From assembly GCA_020851255.1 (NCBI GenBank), contig JADZDA010000011.1, positions 1 to 63,541 of the forward strand: a stretch of 63,541 nucleotides of DNA, written 5' to 3'. Source of the DNA: Burkholderiales bacterium. GTDB lineage: Bacteria > Pseudomonadota > Gammaproteobacteria > Burkholderiales > Casimicrobiaceae. This document shows, one piece after another, positions 27,427-35,255 of this stretch (positions are counted from its first letter, which is position 1; every line of letters starts with the position of its first letter). A model generated the notes under the pieces. The model was not told the origin of the DNA. It did no database searches and was given only the letters and a program-made list of their open reading frames with translations. The position numbers and the translations under genes are program-made.

Positions 27427-28155
27427 TCAGCGTCGGGCCGGCGCGACGAGCGCGCCGTCCAGTTCCGCGGTCACTTCGGACAGATCGGGCAGCGGCGCCT
27501 TGAGTCCCGCGAGCAGGAACGGCGCGAGACGGCGCAGCAGGACCTCGTCGTTCGCCGTCTCCCGCGGCTTGAGCTCGGCGATCAGCTTGAGCGCGTCGGT
27601 GCCCGCGAGCGTGTAGGACAGCGCGCCCATGATGAAGTGCAGCCGCCACGAGAGTTCCTTGCGGGGCAGGTGCGGGAGCGCCAGCGCGAACGCCGACTTG
27701 AACCGCGCGATCATCGTCGCGTACTGCTCGGAGAGGAACCGGCGGATGAACGGCGCCGGATCGGCGTACGCGCGCCCGAGGAGCCGCAGGAAGTCGTTGC
27801 CGCCGGTCCGCGGATCGCGCGCGAGTTCGAGCGCGGGGACGAGCAGCGCGGCGAGGATGCGCTCGCAGGCGACGGCCCGGCCGCCCGCCTCGCGCTCCGC
27901 ACGGTCGAGCAGGTCGACGCGGCGCTGGTTCATCGGATCGAGCCGGCGCGTGAGTACCGCGCGGAAGAGCTCTTCCTTGGAACCGTAGTGGTAGTTCACG
28001 GCGGCGAGGTTGACTCCGGCGGCCGCGGTGATCGACCGCAGCGTCGTCGCCTCGTAGCCATGCGCCATGAACAGCGCCTCGGCGGCGCCGCAGATCCGCT
28101 CGCGGGTCGCCGGCGCGCTGCGCGCCGTGGTCATCGGAAGTACCGAACCGTCCAT
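27427..28155 (-). CDS. TetR-family regulator, PsrA-like
   Basis: A 242-residue TetR repressor heading the fadE operon. The DNA-binding helix-turn-helix is RERICGAAEALFMAHGYEATTLRSIT... AAGVNLAAVNYHYGSKEELFRAVLTRRLDPMN, which is the PsrA/CerR-like subtype. The ligand domain is typical for acyl-CoA or fatty-acid sensing members. By context it likely represses its own operon and is released by long-chain acyl compounds. The ATG at 28155 has AGGCGAGG upstream; the ATG at 28134 is an alternative. Its upstream region carries a CAAAC-N4-GTTT site. Confidence 0.88.
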   Translation of the reverse strand: MDGSVLPMTTARSAPATRERICGAAEALFMAHGYEATTLRSITAAAGVNLAAVNYHYGSKEELFRAVLTRRLDPMNQRRVDLLDRAEREAGGRAVACERILAALLVPALELARDPRTGGNDFLRLLGRAYADPAPFIRRFLSEQYATMIARFKSAFALALPHLPRKELSWRLHFIMGALSYTLAGTDALKLIAELKPRETANDEVLLRRLAPFLLAGLKAPLPDLSEVTAELDGALVAPARR

Positions 28156-28524
28156 GTCGCCTCGCCTGGGCCGCCGTTCCCTCCGGACGCCGCGCTCACG
28201 CGCCGCGACGCGCCCGGGGTATCCGGATCGAAAGGCGATCGCGCGCTCCGCGTTCGCCGGTCGTCGATCGTTCGAGAAAGTCAATCAAACGATTGTTTTA
28301 ATCCTAAGTTTGTTCGGCGGCCCCGTCAAGCCCCCGTTCCCCCGACCCGGAAACGCCTGCCTCGCGGCGGCCGACTCCGGGTATCGGCCGCGAAACAGAT
28401 GCCAGACGCGACCCTGTCCGGCCGGGCCGATCCGCGCTGCCTGCAGCGCCATCCTTACCCCAGGACGCCTCGCCGGCGATCCGTGGCGCCGTTTCCCGAC
28501 CACCGGCTGTGGCAGCATCGGCCG
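28156..28524. other. 369-nt divergent regulatory region between psrA-like and eamA
   Basis: The largest gap without a gene. The middle (28270-28315) is AT-rich, unlike the flanks, and holds the putative operator at 28286-28299. On the minus strand TTAGGATTAAAACAATCG-like text supplies possible -10 sequences for the regulator operon, which are not resolved here. The part next to eamA (28316-28524) is GC-rich; I see no gene, tRNA or riboswitch fold in it. Confidence 0.5.
28286..28299. promoter_or_regulatory. Putative PsrA/FadR-type operator
   Basis: CAAAC-GATT-GTTTT matches the published PsrA pattern CAAAC-N2-4-GTTTG except for the last base. It is embedded in the wider near-palindrome AATCAAACGATTGTTTTAAT, about 130 nt upstream of the TetR regulator start. 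Autoregulation and control of the fadE operon by the adjacent regulator is inferred. Confidence 0.6.
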
Positions 28525-29469
28525 ATGAATGCGGCGCACCGGCCCCTGGGCCCGACAGCCCACGGGTCGCCAGACGGCGCCGGCGGCGATCCCCTACACC
28601 CGGCGGCCCCCACGCCACGCGACCGCCGGGTCGGGTTCGCCTACGGATTGGTCGGCGTGACCGCCTTCAGCCTGACGCTGCCGGCGATGCGGCTCGCCGT
28701 CGCGCATCTCGATCCGCTGTTCGTCGGGCTGGGCCGCGCGGTCGTCGCCGCGGCGCTCGCCGGCGGGGTGCTGGCGGTCACCCGGAGCCCGCGCCCGCGC
28801 GGGCGGCAGTGGCGCGACCTCGCGCTGGTCGCCCTCGGCGTGGTCGTCGGATTCCCGGTGCTCTCGGCGTACGCGATGCGGCACGTCGACGCGTCCCACG
28901 GTGCGGTGCTGACCGGTTTGCTGCCGCTCGCCACCGCGGGGTGCGCGGCGTGGCTCGCGCACGAGCGGCCCGCGCGGCGCTTCTGGTTCTGGGCGCTGTT
29001 CGGCAGCGCGGTCGTGGTCGGCTACGCCCTGTGGCGCGGAGGTGGCGCCCCGCATCCGGCGGACGCGCTGCTGGTCGGCGCCGTCGCCGCCGCCGCGCTG
29101 GGCTACGCGAAGGGGGCGACGCTCTCGCGCGAGCTGGGCGGCTGGCAGGTCATTTCCTGGGCGCTGGTGCTGTCCGTGCCGTTCCTGATCGTCCCCTCCG
29201 CGCTGTCGATCGACGCCCGCGCCGCGTCGGCGCCCGCGTCCGCGTGGATCGCCTTCGCCTACGTCTCGCTGGTGTCGATGTATCTCGGCTTCTTCGCCTG
29301 GTATCGCGGGCTCGCGCAGGGCGGCATCGCCTCGGTCGGGCAGACACAACTGCTCCAGCCGATCCTGACGATCATCGCCTCCGCCGCGATCCTCGCCGAA
29401 CCGCTCGATCCGCTGACGTTCGCCGCCGCGGCGCTGGTGATCGTCGCGATCGCGATGGGGCGGCGGTGA
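28525..29469 (+). CDS. EamA-family (DMT) transporter
   Basis: An inner-membrane permease of the drug/metabolite transporter superfamily, 314 residues, with about ten hydrophobic segments in two EamA repeats: first GFAYGLVGVTAFSLTLPAMRLAV and VALGVVVGFPVLSAYAMRHV, second ALLVGAVAAAALGYAKGATL to AALVIVAIAMGRR. Substrate unknown; relatives export amino acids or metabolites. The ATG at 28525 leaves about 35 polar residues before the first membrane segment, and a later start is possible. Its stop codon lies inside the left arm of the 101-nt inverted repeat. Confidence 0.85.
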   Translation: MNAAHRPLGPTAHGSPDGAGGDPLHPAAPTPRDRRVGFAYGLVGVTAFSLTLPAMRLAVAHLDPLFVGLGRAVVAAALAGGVLAVTRSPRPRGRQWRDLALVALGVVVGFPVLSAYAMRHVDASHGAVLTGLLPLATAGCAAWLAHERPARRFWFWALFGSAVVVGYALWRGGGAPHPADALLVGAVAAAALGYAKGATLSRELGGWQVISWALVLSVPFLIVPSALSIDARAASAPASAWIAFAYVSLVSMYLGFFAWYRGLAQGGIASVGQTQLLQPILTIIASAAILAEPLDPLTFAAAALVIVAIAMGRR

Positions 29470-29565
29470 AACGGGGCAAATGGGGTCAGACTCGAATAAA
29501 TTGCGGTGAATCGGGCCAATTCACCGCAATTTGTTCGAGTCTGACCCCATTTTCCCCGTTTCACC
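29465..29565. repeat. 101-nt inverted repeat (REP/MITE-like hairpin)
   Basis: Two 46-nt arms (29465-29510 and 29520-29565) are reverse complements with only two mismatches and a 9-nt loop. The core GGGGTCAGACTCGAA is AT-richer than the host DNA. It resembles REP-type palindromes mobilised by RAYT transposases as I remember them; no transposase is in the window. The left arm includes the eamA stop codon. No open reading frame of its own. Confidence 0.85.
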
Positions 29566-29628
29566 ATTTCACCCGCGCGATTTCCTTATACTCGCCGCTC
29601 GCGACTCGTTCCGGAGGGACCCCCGCCG

Positions 29629-29958
29629 ATGGGCACGATCTCGGTCGTCAAGAAGCACCACCTGCCGCACGCCAAGGCGATGTCCGTCGCCGAGAAGATG
29701 GCGAAGGACCTGAACCAGCGCTTCGACCTGGCCTGCACCTGGGACGGTGACGAATGCCGGTTCGAACGCTCCGGGCTCACCGGGCAGATGCGCGTCGGCA
29801 AGGACCGCATCACGCTCGACGTGAAACTCGGCTTCCTGCTCTCGGCGGTCGCTCCGTCGATCGAGCGCGCGATCCACGAGGAGCTCGTCCAGCTGGTCGG
29901 CCATCCTCCCGGCGACGAATCGCGAACCGCGGGAGCGAGGAAGCCCCGCAAGGCGTAG
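29629..29958 (+). CDS. Polyhydroxyalkanoic acid system family protein
   Basis: A 109-residue cytoplasmic protein of the PHA_gran_rgn type, small proteins found near polyhydroxyalkanoate genes. The pattern ISVVKKHHLPHAKAMSVAEKMAKDL then GQMRVGKDRITLDVKLGFLLSAVAPSIERAI is characteristic. The molecular role is not known. GGAGGG lies 8-9 nt before the ATG. It fits with the two phasin-like proteins at 33342 and 39689, but no PHA synthase is in the window. Confidence 0.85.
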   Translation: MGTISVVKKHHLPHAKAMSVAEKMAKDLNQRFDLACTWDGDECRFERSGLTGQMRVGKDRITLDVKLGFLLSAVAPSIERAIHEELVQLVGHPPGDESRTAGARKPRKA

Positions 29959-29983
29959 GGGACCGCGCCCGGCTCCGCTGTCG

Positions 29984-30178
29984 CTGGTGTCCCGTTCCGG
30001 AGGTTCCTTGCCGAATCGCGGCGCAGCGTCCCCCGGCGGTCGCGCAAGGGCGACGAGAAAGGCGCGCGGCGCGGCGCCGGTCGCAGCCGGGTTCGGGAAT
30101 ACCCGCAAGACCGGCAGCAATGCAGCGCGTCATTTCTCGCTAGTCCTTGGGCAAGGAATCTCCGGAACGGGACACTAG
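29984..30178. mobile_element. 195-bp MITE-like element with 29-bp terminal inverted repeats
   Basis: The left end 29984-30012 (CTGGTGTCCCGTTCCGGAGG...) and the right end 30150-30178 are reverse complements over 29 nt with two mismatches. The 137-nt interior has no convincing gene. No target duplication is clear. The right end supplies the TAG stop of the minus-strand gene that ends at 30175. No related transposase is in the window. Confidence 0.7.
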
Positions 30179-30948
30179 GCCGGAGGAGCCGGCTCGGCCC
30201 GGGGCGGCTCGGAGAACGGCGAGTCCGCGCCGGCGAAGATCGCGTCGAGCAGCGCGGATTCGCGCTCGCGGATGGTCGCGAGGAACTCGGCCGCGCCGCC
30301 CATCCGGTGGAACGCGGAGAATCCGCGCTCGAGGAAGGTCTGCAGCTCGTCGAGGCCCGCGAGCCGCGCGGGCTTGCGCATCATCGTGAGCGCGCTGCGG
30401 ATCAGCGGCTTCTTCACATAGCGATCGAGCGCCTCGCCGACGTCGACGATCAGCGCGACCTGCCGCCGCCGGTCGCCCTCGCGGCCGGTGCGGCGCAGCG
30501 CGCGGCAGTAGTCGTCGACGCCGAACGCGCCGTCCCCCGACGGCAGATGCGCGAGCATCGCCGCATCGAGCTCGTGAGACAGCGCCGACAGCTCCATCGC
30601 GCGCGCCACCGTTTCGACCACGCGCTCCGGCAAGAGCCGCGTCATCGCCGGAACCACGCGGGAGAGGTCGGCGTCGCGCCGGCTGAAATCCTGCGGCCCG
30701 TACAGGTCGGACTGGAAGAACGCGATCGCGTCCCGGTAGCGGGGCTCGCTCGCGAGGTCGGCGTAGGTCGCCGCGAGACGGCGGGACTGCCAGTCGGACA
30801 GCCGGGCGAGCGCGCGGGCGACGCCCGGGTCGGCCGCCCGTCCGGCATGCAGCGCGTGCGCCCGCTCGAGCGAGCGGACGAGCGCACGGGCGGCGGAGTG
30901 CGCGCCCGCATCGGCGGTCGTCGCTTCGGGGTACCTTGCCGAACTCAT
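30175..30948 (-). CDS. Conserved hypothetical protein (FFLEELY-motif type)
   Basis: 257 residues, mostly helical, without signal peptide or membrane segment. The central RYRDAIAFFQSDLYGPQDFSRRDADLSRVVPAM resembles the motif that names the FFLEELY-motif family; the assignment is tentative and the function unknown. Other conserved-looking parts are SHELDAAML, YVKKPLIRSALTMMRKPARLAGL and the terminal LQTFLERGFSAFHRMGG. The last codons and stop lie at the edge of the MITE-like element, which may have replaced the original 3' end. Confidence 0.6.
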   Translation of the reverse strand: MSSARYPEATTADAGAHSAARALVRSLERAHALHAGRAADPGVARALARLSDWQSRRLAATYADLASEPRYRDAIAFFQSDLYGPQDFSRRDADLSRVVPAMTRLLPERVVETVARAMELSALSHELDAAMLAHLPSGDGAFGVDDYCRALRRTGREGDRRRQVALIVDVGEALDRYVKKPLIRSALTMMRKPARLAGLDELQTFLERGFSAFHRMGGAAEFLATIRERESALLDAIFAGADSPFSEPPRAEPAPPA

Positions 30949-31054
30949 CTGGGCGCAAGTCTAGCGCCAGACCGACCGGACGCGTGCGAGGGCATTAGGT
31001 GGAAGACTCTAGTATCGGAAGATACCGTGACGCCACCGCGCCAAGGCCAGACCG

Positions 31055-31612
31055 GTGGAACCCGAGCCTACGGCGACACGCGTCGCCGCCCCTTCCCGAC
31101 GTCGCTTCCTGCAGGCGGGCGCCGCCGGCGCGGTCGTGCTCGCGATCGCGTCGGCCGCCGTCTGGATCCGGTCGCGCGAACGCGAAGCCGGCATGTTCCC
31201 CCCGCTCGCCGCGGACGCGCGCGCCGTCGTGTCCGCGATCGTGCCGGCGATGCTCGCCACGGCGCTGCCGCAGGATCCCGCGGCGCGGCGCTCCGCGATC
31301 GCCGACACGGTCGCCGCGATCGAGCGCGCGATCGCCGGACTCGCGCCCGCCGCCCGCGACGAACTCGCGCGCCTGTTCTCCCTGCTCACGCTCACGCCCG
31401 GCCGGCGCGTGTTCGCCGGCGTCGCGTCGCCCTGGAACGAAGCCCCACCGGACGAGATCGAGGCCTTCCTCGCGCGCTGGCAGTCGAGCCGCTGGGCGCT
31501 GAAACGCAGCGCCTACGACGGGCTGCACCAGCTCGTGATGGCGGCGTGGTACGCGCAGCCGCGCGCCTGGGCGAGCATCGGTTACCCGGGCTCCCCGTCG
31601 CTCGCCGTGTGA
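31055..31612 (+). CDS. Tat-signal small subunit next to GMC oxidoreductase
   Basis: 185 residues with a twin-arginine signal peptide (SRRRFLQAGAAGAVVLAIA, residues 14-32) and a helical domain of about 130 residues, similar in style to gluconate 2-dehydrogenase subunit 3 and sorbitol dehydrogenase small subunits. Such partners carry the flavoprotein subunit across the membrane in the folded state. The gene is 4 nt from the GMC oxidoreductase. The GTG start has AAGG 8 nt upstream. Functional role is inferred from context. Confidence 0.7.
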   Translation: MEPEPTATRVAAPSRRRFLQAGAAGAVVLAIASAAVWIRSREREAGMFPPLAADARAVVSAIVPAMLATALPQDPAARRSAIADTVAAIERAIAGLAPAARDELARLFSLLTLTPGRRVFAGVASPWNEAPPDEIEAFLARWQSSRWALKRSAYDGLHQLVMAAWYAQPRAWASIGYPGSPSLAV

Positions 31613-31616
31613 CGCC

Positions 31617-33239
31617 ATGAGCGACCCGATCCCCCGGATTCCCGACCCGATCAAGGCCGGCCTCGCCGCCGGATGGGACGTCGTCGACGCTTCGCGGCTT
31701 GCCGCCGACCTCCACATCGAGGCCGACGTGGCGATCGTCGGCAGCGGCGCGGGCGGCGGCACCGCGGCCGAGACGCTGGCGCTCGCCGGCCTCAAGGTCG
31801 TCGTGCTCGAGGAAGGCCCCCTGCGTTCGTCCAGCGACTTCCGGATGCGCGAATCCGACGCCTATCCCGAGCTCTACCAAGAGTCGGCGGCGCGCAAGAC
31901 CGCGGACAAGGCGATCGCGATCTACCAGGGCCGCTGCGTCGGCGGCGGCACGACCGTCAACTGGACGAGTTCGTTCCGCACGCCGCCGGCCACGCTCGCG
32001 CACTGGGCGCGCGCGCATGCGATCCCGGGACTGTCGGCCGAAGCGATGGCCCCGTGGTTCGCGAAGATGGAGGCGCGCCTGGGCATCGCGCCCTGGGACA
32101 CCGCGCCCAATCCGAACAACGCGGCGCTCGCACGCGGCGCCGCGAAGCTCGGTGCGGGCAGCGACTCGATCCGGCGCAACGTCCGCGGCTGCTGGAACCT
32201 GGGCTACTGCGGCATGGGCTGCCCGACCAACGCGAAGCAGTCGATGCTGGTCACGACCCTGCCGAGCGCCCTCGCGCGCGGCGCGAAGCTCGTCACGCGC
32301 GTGCGCGCCCAGCGGTACGTGCTCGCCGGCGAGCGCATCGACCGCCTGGAGGCGTGGGCGCTCGACGCGTCGGGCACGACGCCGACGGCGCGGCGCGTGG
32401 TCGTGCGGGCGCGCGTCCATGTCGCCGCGGCGGGCGCGATCGGCACGCCGGCGCTGCTCCTGCGCAGCAACGTCCCCGATCCGCACGACCTGGTCGGCAG
32501 GCGCACGTTCCTGCACCCGACCGTCGTGTCCGCGGCGCTGATGCCCGATCGCGTCGACGGCTTCCGCGGCGCGCCGCAGACCGTCTATTCCGACCACCAT
32601 CTCGATCGCTACGCGGCCGATGGCCCGATCGGCTTCAAGCTCGAGGCGGCTCCGATCCACCCGGTGCTGACCGCGATCACGCTGCCCGGTCACGGCGAGG
32701 CGCACGCGGCCTGGATGCGAGAGCTGCCGCGCCTGCACGTCCAGATCGCGTTGCTGCGCGACGGCTTCCACCCGGCGAGCCCCGGAGGCCGCGTGCTGCT
32801 GCGCGACGACGGCACGCCGGTGCTCGACTACCCGCTCGGCGACTACGTGTTCGACGGCGTGCGTCGCGCGTTCCTCGCGATGGCCGAACTGCAGTTCGCC
32901 GCCGGCGCGCGGGCCGTGATGCCGGTGCACGGCGCCGGCGAGTCCTGGACGTCGCCGGCCGCCGCGCGCGCGGCGATCGAGCGCTTCGACCTGGCGCCGC
33001 TCGCGACGCCGGTCCTGTCCGCGCACGTGATGGGCGGCGCGCCGCTGGGGCCGGACGAAGCGACCTCGGTCGTCGTCCCGGACGGACGCCACCACCACCT
33101 CGGCGGTCTCTACGTGCTCGACGGCTCGCTCTTCCCCACGTCGATCGGCGCCAATCCGCAGCTGTCGATCTACGGCCTGGTGGCGAAACTCGCGCACGGG
33201 CTCGCCGGCTCGCTCGCCGGTCGTACGGCCGCCGAGTGA
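31617..33239 (+). CDS. GMC-family FAD-dependent oxidoreductase
   Basis: A 540-residue flavoprotein of the glucose-methanol-choline family that oxidises an alcohol or sugar. The FAD-binding GSGAGGGTAAETLALAG (residues 42-58), the GGGTTVNWTSSFRTP loop, the cysteine-containing NLGYCGMGCPTNAKQSM and the C-terminal HVMGG...DGSLFPTSIGANPQLSIYG are present. It has no signal peptide of its own, in line with transport together with the Tat-signal subunit encoded just upstream. The cysteine cluster is typical of the alcohol/sterol oxidase branch. Substrate not deducible. Confidence 0.87.
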   Translation: MSDPIPRIPDPIKAGLAAGWDVVDASRLAADLHIEADVAIVGSGAGGGTAAETLALAGLKVVVLEEGPLRSSSDFRMRESDAYPELYQESAARKTADKAIAIYQGRCVGGGTTVNWTSSFRTPPATLAHWARAHAIPGLSAEAMAPWFAKMEARLGIAPWDTAPNPNNAALARGAAKLGAGSDSIRRNVRGCWNLGYCGMGCPTNAKQSMLVTTLPSALARGAKLVTRVRAQRYVLAGERIDRLEAWALDASGTTPTARRVVVRARVHVAAAGAIGTPALLLRSNVPDPHDLVGRRTFLHPTVVSAALMPDRVDGFRGAPQTVYSDHHLDRYAADGPIGFKLEAAPIHPVLTAITLPGHGEAHAAWMRELPRLHVQIALLRDGFHPASPGGRVLLRDDGTPVLDYPLGDYVFDGVRRAFLAMAELQFAAGARAVMPVHGAGESWTSPAAARAAIERFDLAPLATPVLSAHVMGGAPLGPDEATSVVVPDGRHHHLGGLYVLDGSLFPTSIGANPQLSIYGLVAKLAHGLAGSLAGRTAAE

Positions 33240-33341
33240 CATCGCGCGCTTTAGGATGTTTGCTCTAGCGATCCGCCGCTAAAGTGCATCATCGCCGCGG
33301 CGTCGTCCGCGGCACGGATCCAATCACCTCAGGAGATATCG

Positions 33342-33827
33342 ATGGCCACGTCCTCGTACGCCCGCACCCTTCCCACCGGCGAGGCGCTGCTCGCCGCTTC
33401 CCGCCAGGTCTGGCTCGCCGGACTGGGCGCCGCGGTCGTCTCCCGCGAGTGGGCGCACAACGAAGCCGGTCAGGTGTTCCGCACGCTGGTCCGCGAAGGC
33501 ACCGCGATCGAGGCGCGCACGTTCCGCATCGTCGGCGACGGCATCGAGACCGGGTTCACCCGCGCCAACGCGCTGTGGCGGCGCACGCGCGACACCGTGA
33601 CCGGCACCGTGAAGGCGTACGCCGAGACGGCGACGACGCTGGTGCGCGAGACGCTGCCGCGCAACCTGCCCAAGCTCGACCTGCCCGCGACCCTGCGCCG
33701 GGTGATGCCGCCGAAGGCGAAGGCCGCCCGCGCGAAGCGCGCGGTCAAGTCGCGCACGACGCGCGCGAAGACGGCCGCCCCGCGGACGGTGAAGCGGGCG
33801 AAGAAGCGCGCGACGAAGCGCGCGTAG
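33342..33827 (+). CDS. Phasin-like PHA granule-associated protein with basic tail (PhaF/PhaI type)
   Basis: 161 residues. The N-terminal part SRQVWLAGLGAAVVSREW...AGQVFRTLVREGTAIEARTF matches granule-associated phasins (PhaI/PhaF), which coat storage granules. The C-terminal 40 residues are a Lys/Arg/Ala tail (TKRA, RAKKRATKRA) like PhaF, whose tail binds DNA and links granules to the nucleoid. AGGAG precedes the ATG by 7 nt. A promoter-like CGCTAAAGTGCAT lies 50-60 nt upstream. It has a relative at 39689-40360. Confidence 0.82.
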   Translation: MATSSYARTLPTGEALLAASRQVWLAGLGAAVVSREWAHNEAGQVFRTLVREGTAIEARTFRIVGDGIETGFTRANALWRRTRDTVTGTVKAYAETATTLVRETLPRNLPKLDLPATLRRVMPPKAKAARAKRAVKSRTTRAKTAAPRTVKRAKKRATKRA

Positions 33828-33914
33828 CGCGATACACTGGACGCATCCGACCGCCGACCGGGACGTCGAGATCCCGGCGGCCGGTCGCAAACCGCGTCCG
33901 CCGCCAGGAGGCTC

Positions 33915-35189
33915 ATGCCGCGTCGTTCGCCGGCCCCGCGCCGCCGATTGCCCGGATCCGCCGGTCCGCCGCGCGGCGGGCTCGCGCGGGCCGGCGGCGG
34001 ACCGCGGGGAGGCCGCGCCGAGATCGGCGCGCTGCTCGCGCTGGCCGACTCGCTCGACGGCCTCGATCTCAACGACTTGGACGTCTACGTCGGCGTCTCG
34101 TCGGGCGGCTTCGTCGCCGCCGCGCTGGCGAACGGCATCTCGCCGGCGCAGATGTACCGGTTGTTCATCGACGACGGCGCCGACGCCGCCCTCAAGCCCG
34201 AGATCTTCCTGCGCCCGGCGGTCGGAGAATTCTGGCGGCGCGCGAACGCGCTGCCCGCGCTCGCCTGGCGCGCGGCGCTCCAGTACCTGCGCGACCCGTT
34301 CCACCGCGGCGTGATGAGCTCGTTCTCGACGCTCGCGCGCGCGATGCCGACCGGCGTGTTCGACAACGGCGCGATCGACGCCTTTCTCGCCCGGCTGTTC
34401 GCCGCGTCCGGCCGCACCAACGACTTCCGCGAACTGCACCGGCGCCTGTACCTGGTCGCGACCAACCTCGACACCGGCGCCTCGGTCACCTTCGGCGCGC
34501 CCGGCCACGACCACGTGCCGATCTCGCGGGCCATCGAGGCGTCGAGCGCGCTGCCCGGACTCTTCCCGCCGGTAGAGATCGACGGCGAGCACTACGTCGA
34601 CGGCGCGCTCAACAAGACGTTGCACGCCTCCGTGGCGCTCGAAGCCGGGGTCCGGCTGCTGCTGTGCGTCAACCCGCTGGTGCCGTTCGACGCGAGCAGC
34701 GCGACACGTCGCGGGCGACTCACCGTCGAGAAGCTGAACCAGGGCGGCCTGCCGCTCGTGCTGTCGCAGACCTTCCGCGCGATCATCCACTCGCGGATGC
34801 GCGTCGGCATGGAGAAGTACCGGACCCAGTACCCGAGCGCCGATGTCGTGCTCTTCGAGCCCGACCGCGAGGACGCCGACATGTTCTTCGCGAACATCTT
34901 CAGCTACTCGCAGCGCAAGCGGCTGTGCTCGCTCGCCTTCGCCAAGACCCGGTACAACCTGCGCCTGCGCGCGGCGACGCTCGGCCCGGTCCTCGCGCGG
35001 CACGGGATCGCCTTGCGGGAGGACCGCATCGCCGATTCGACGCGCGACGTGCGCTCGGCGCTCACCGATCCGCGTGCCGTCCGCGCCGATCCGCGCCGCC
35101 GCCGCAACGTCCGCGGAACCGCGCGCGAACTCGCGCACACGCTCGACCAGCTCGAACGCTGGATGGCCTCCCGGCCGCGCGCGACCTGA
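33915..35189 (+). CDS. Patatin-like phospholipase
   Basis: A 424-residue serine lipase of the patatin family. The nucleophile motif is GVSSGG (in VYVGVSSGGFVAAALANGI) and the catalytic Asp is in the DGAL motif (YVDGALNKTLHASVALEAG). The oxyanion loop appears as AGGGPRGG, but the hydrophobic strand that usually precedes it is replaced by a Pro/Arg/Gly-rich stretch. Large parts (QTFRAIIHSRMRVGMEKYRTQYP) are typical of a proteobacterial subfamily, function unproven. AGGAGG lies 5 nt before the ATG. Sits between granule protein and TetR genes, consistent with storage-lipid hydrolysis. Confidence 0.85.
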   Translation: MPRRSPAPRRRLPGSAGPPRGGLARAGGGPRGGRAEIGALLALADSLDGLDLNDLDVYVGVSSGGFVAAALANGISPAQMYRLFIDDGADAALKPEIFLRPAVGEFWRRANALPALAWRAALQYLRDPFHRGVMSSFSTLARAMPTGVFDNGAIDAFLARLFAASGRTNDFRELHRRLYLVATNLDTGASVTFGAPGHDHVPISRAIEASSALPGLFPPVEIDGEHYVDGALNKTLHASVALEAGVRLLLCVNPLVPFDASSATRRGRLTVEKLNQGGLPLVLSQTFRAIIHSRMRVGMEKYRTQYPSADVVLFEPDREDADMFFANIFSYSQRKRLCSLAFAKTRYNLRLRAATLGPVLARHGIALREDRIADSTRDVRSALTDPRAVRADPRRRRNVRGTARELAHTLDQLERWMASRPRAT

Positions 35190-35255
35190 GGTTCGCGGCG
35201 TCCGCGGCCGGGGCCGATCGCGCTACACTGGGGCACCACCCCCGCATCGCGTCCC

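Noticed and set aside
29569-30120. A 183-codon minus-strand frame running through the MITE-like element
   Set aside because: It crosses the element and the opposite strand of the PHA-system gene and has no domain; it is a by-product of the repeat.
31014-31027. Small palindrome GTATCGGAAGATAC before the Tat-signal gene
   Set aside because: Five-base arms are short enough to occur by chance; there is no second copy.
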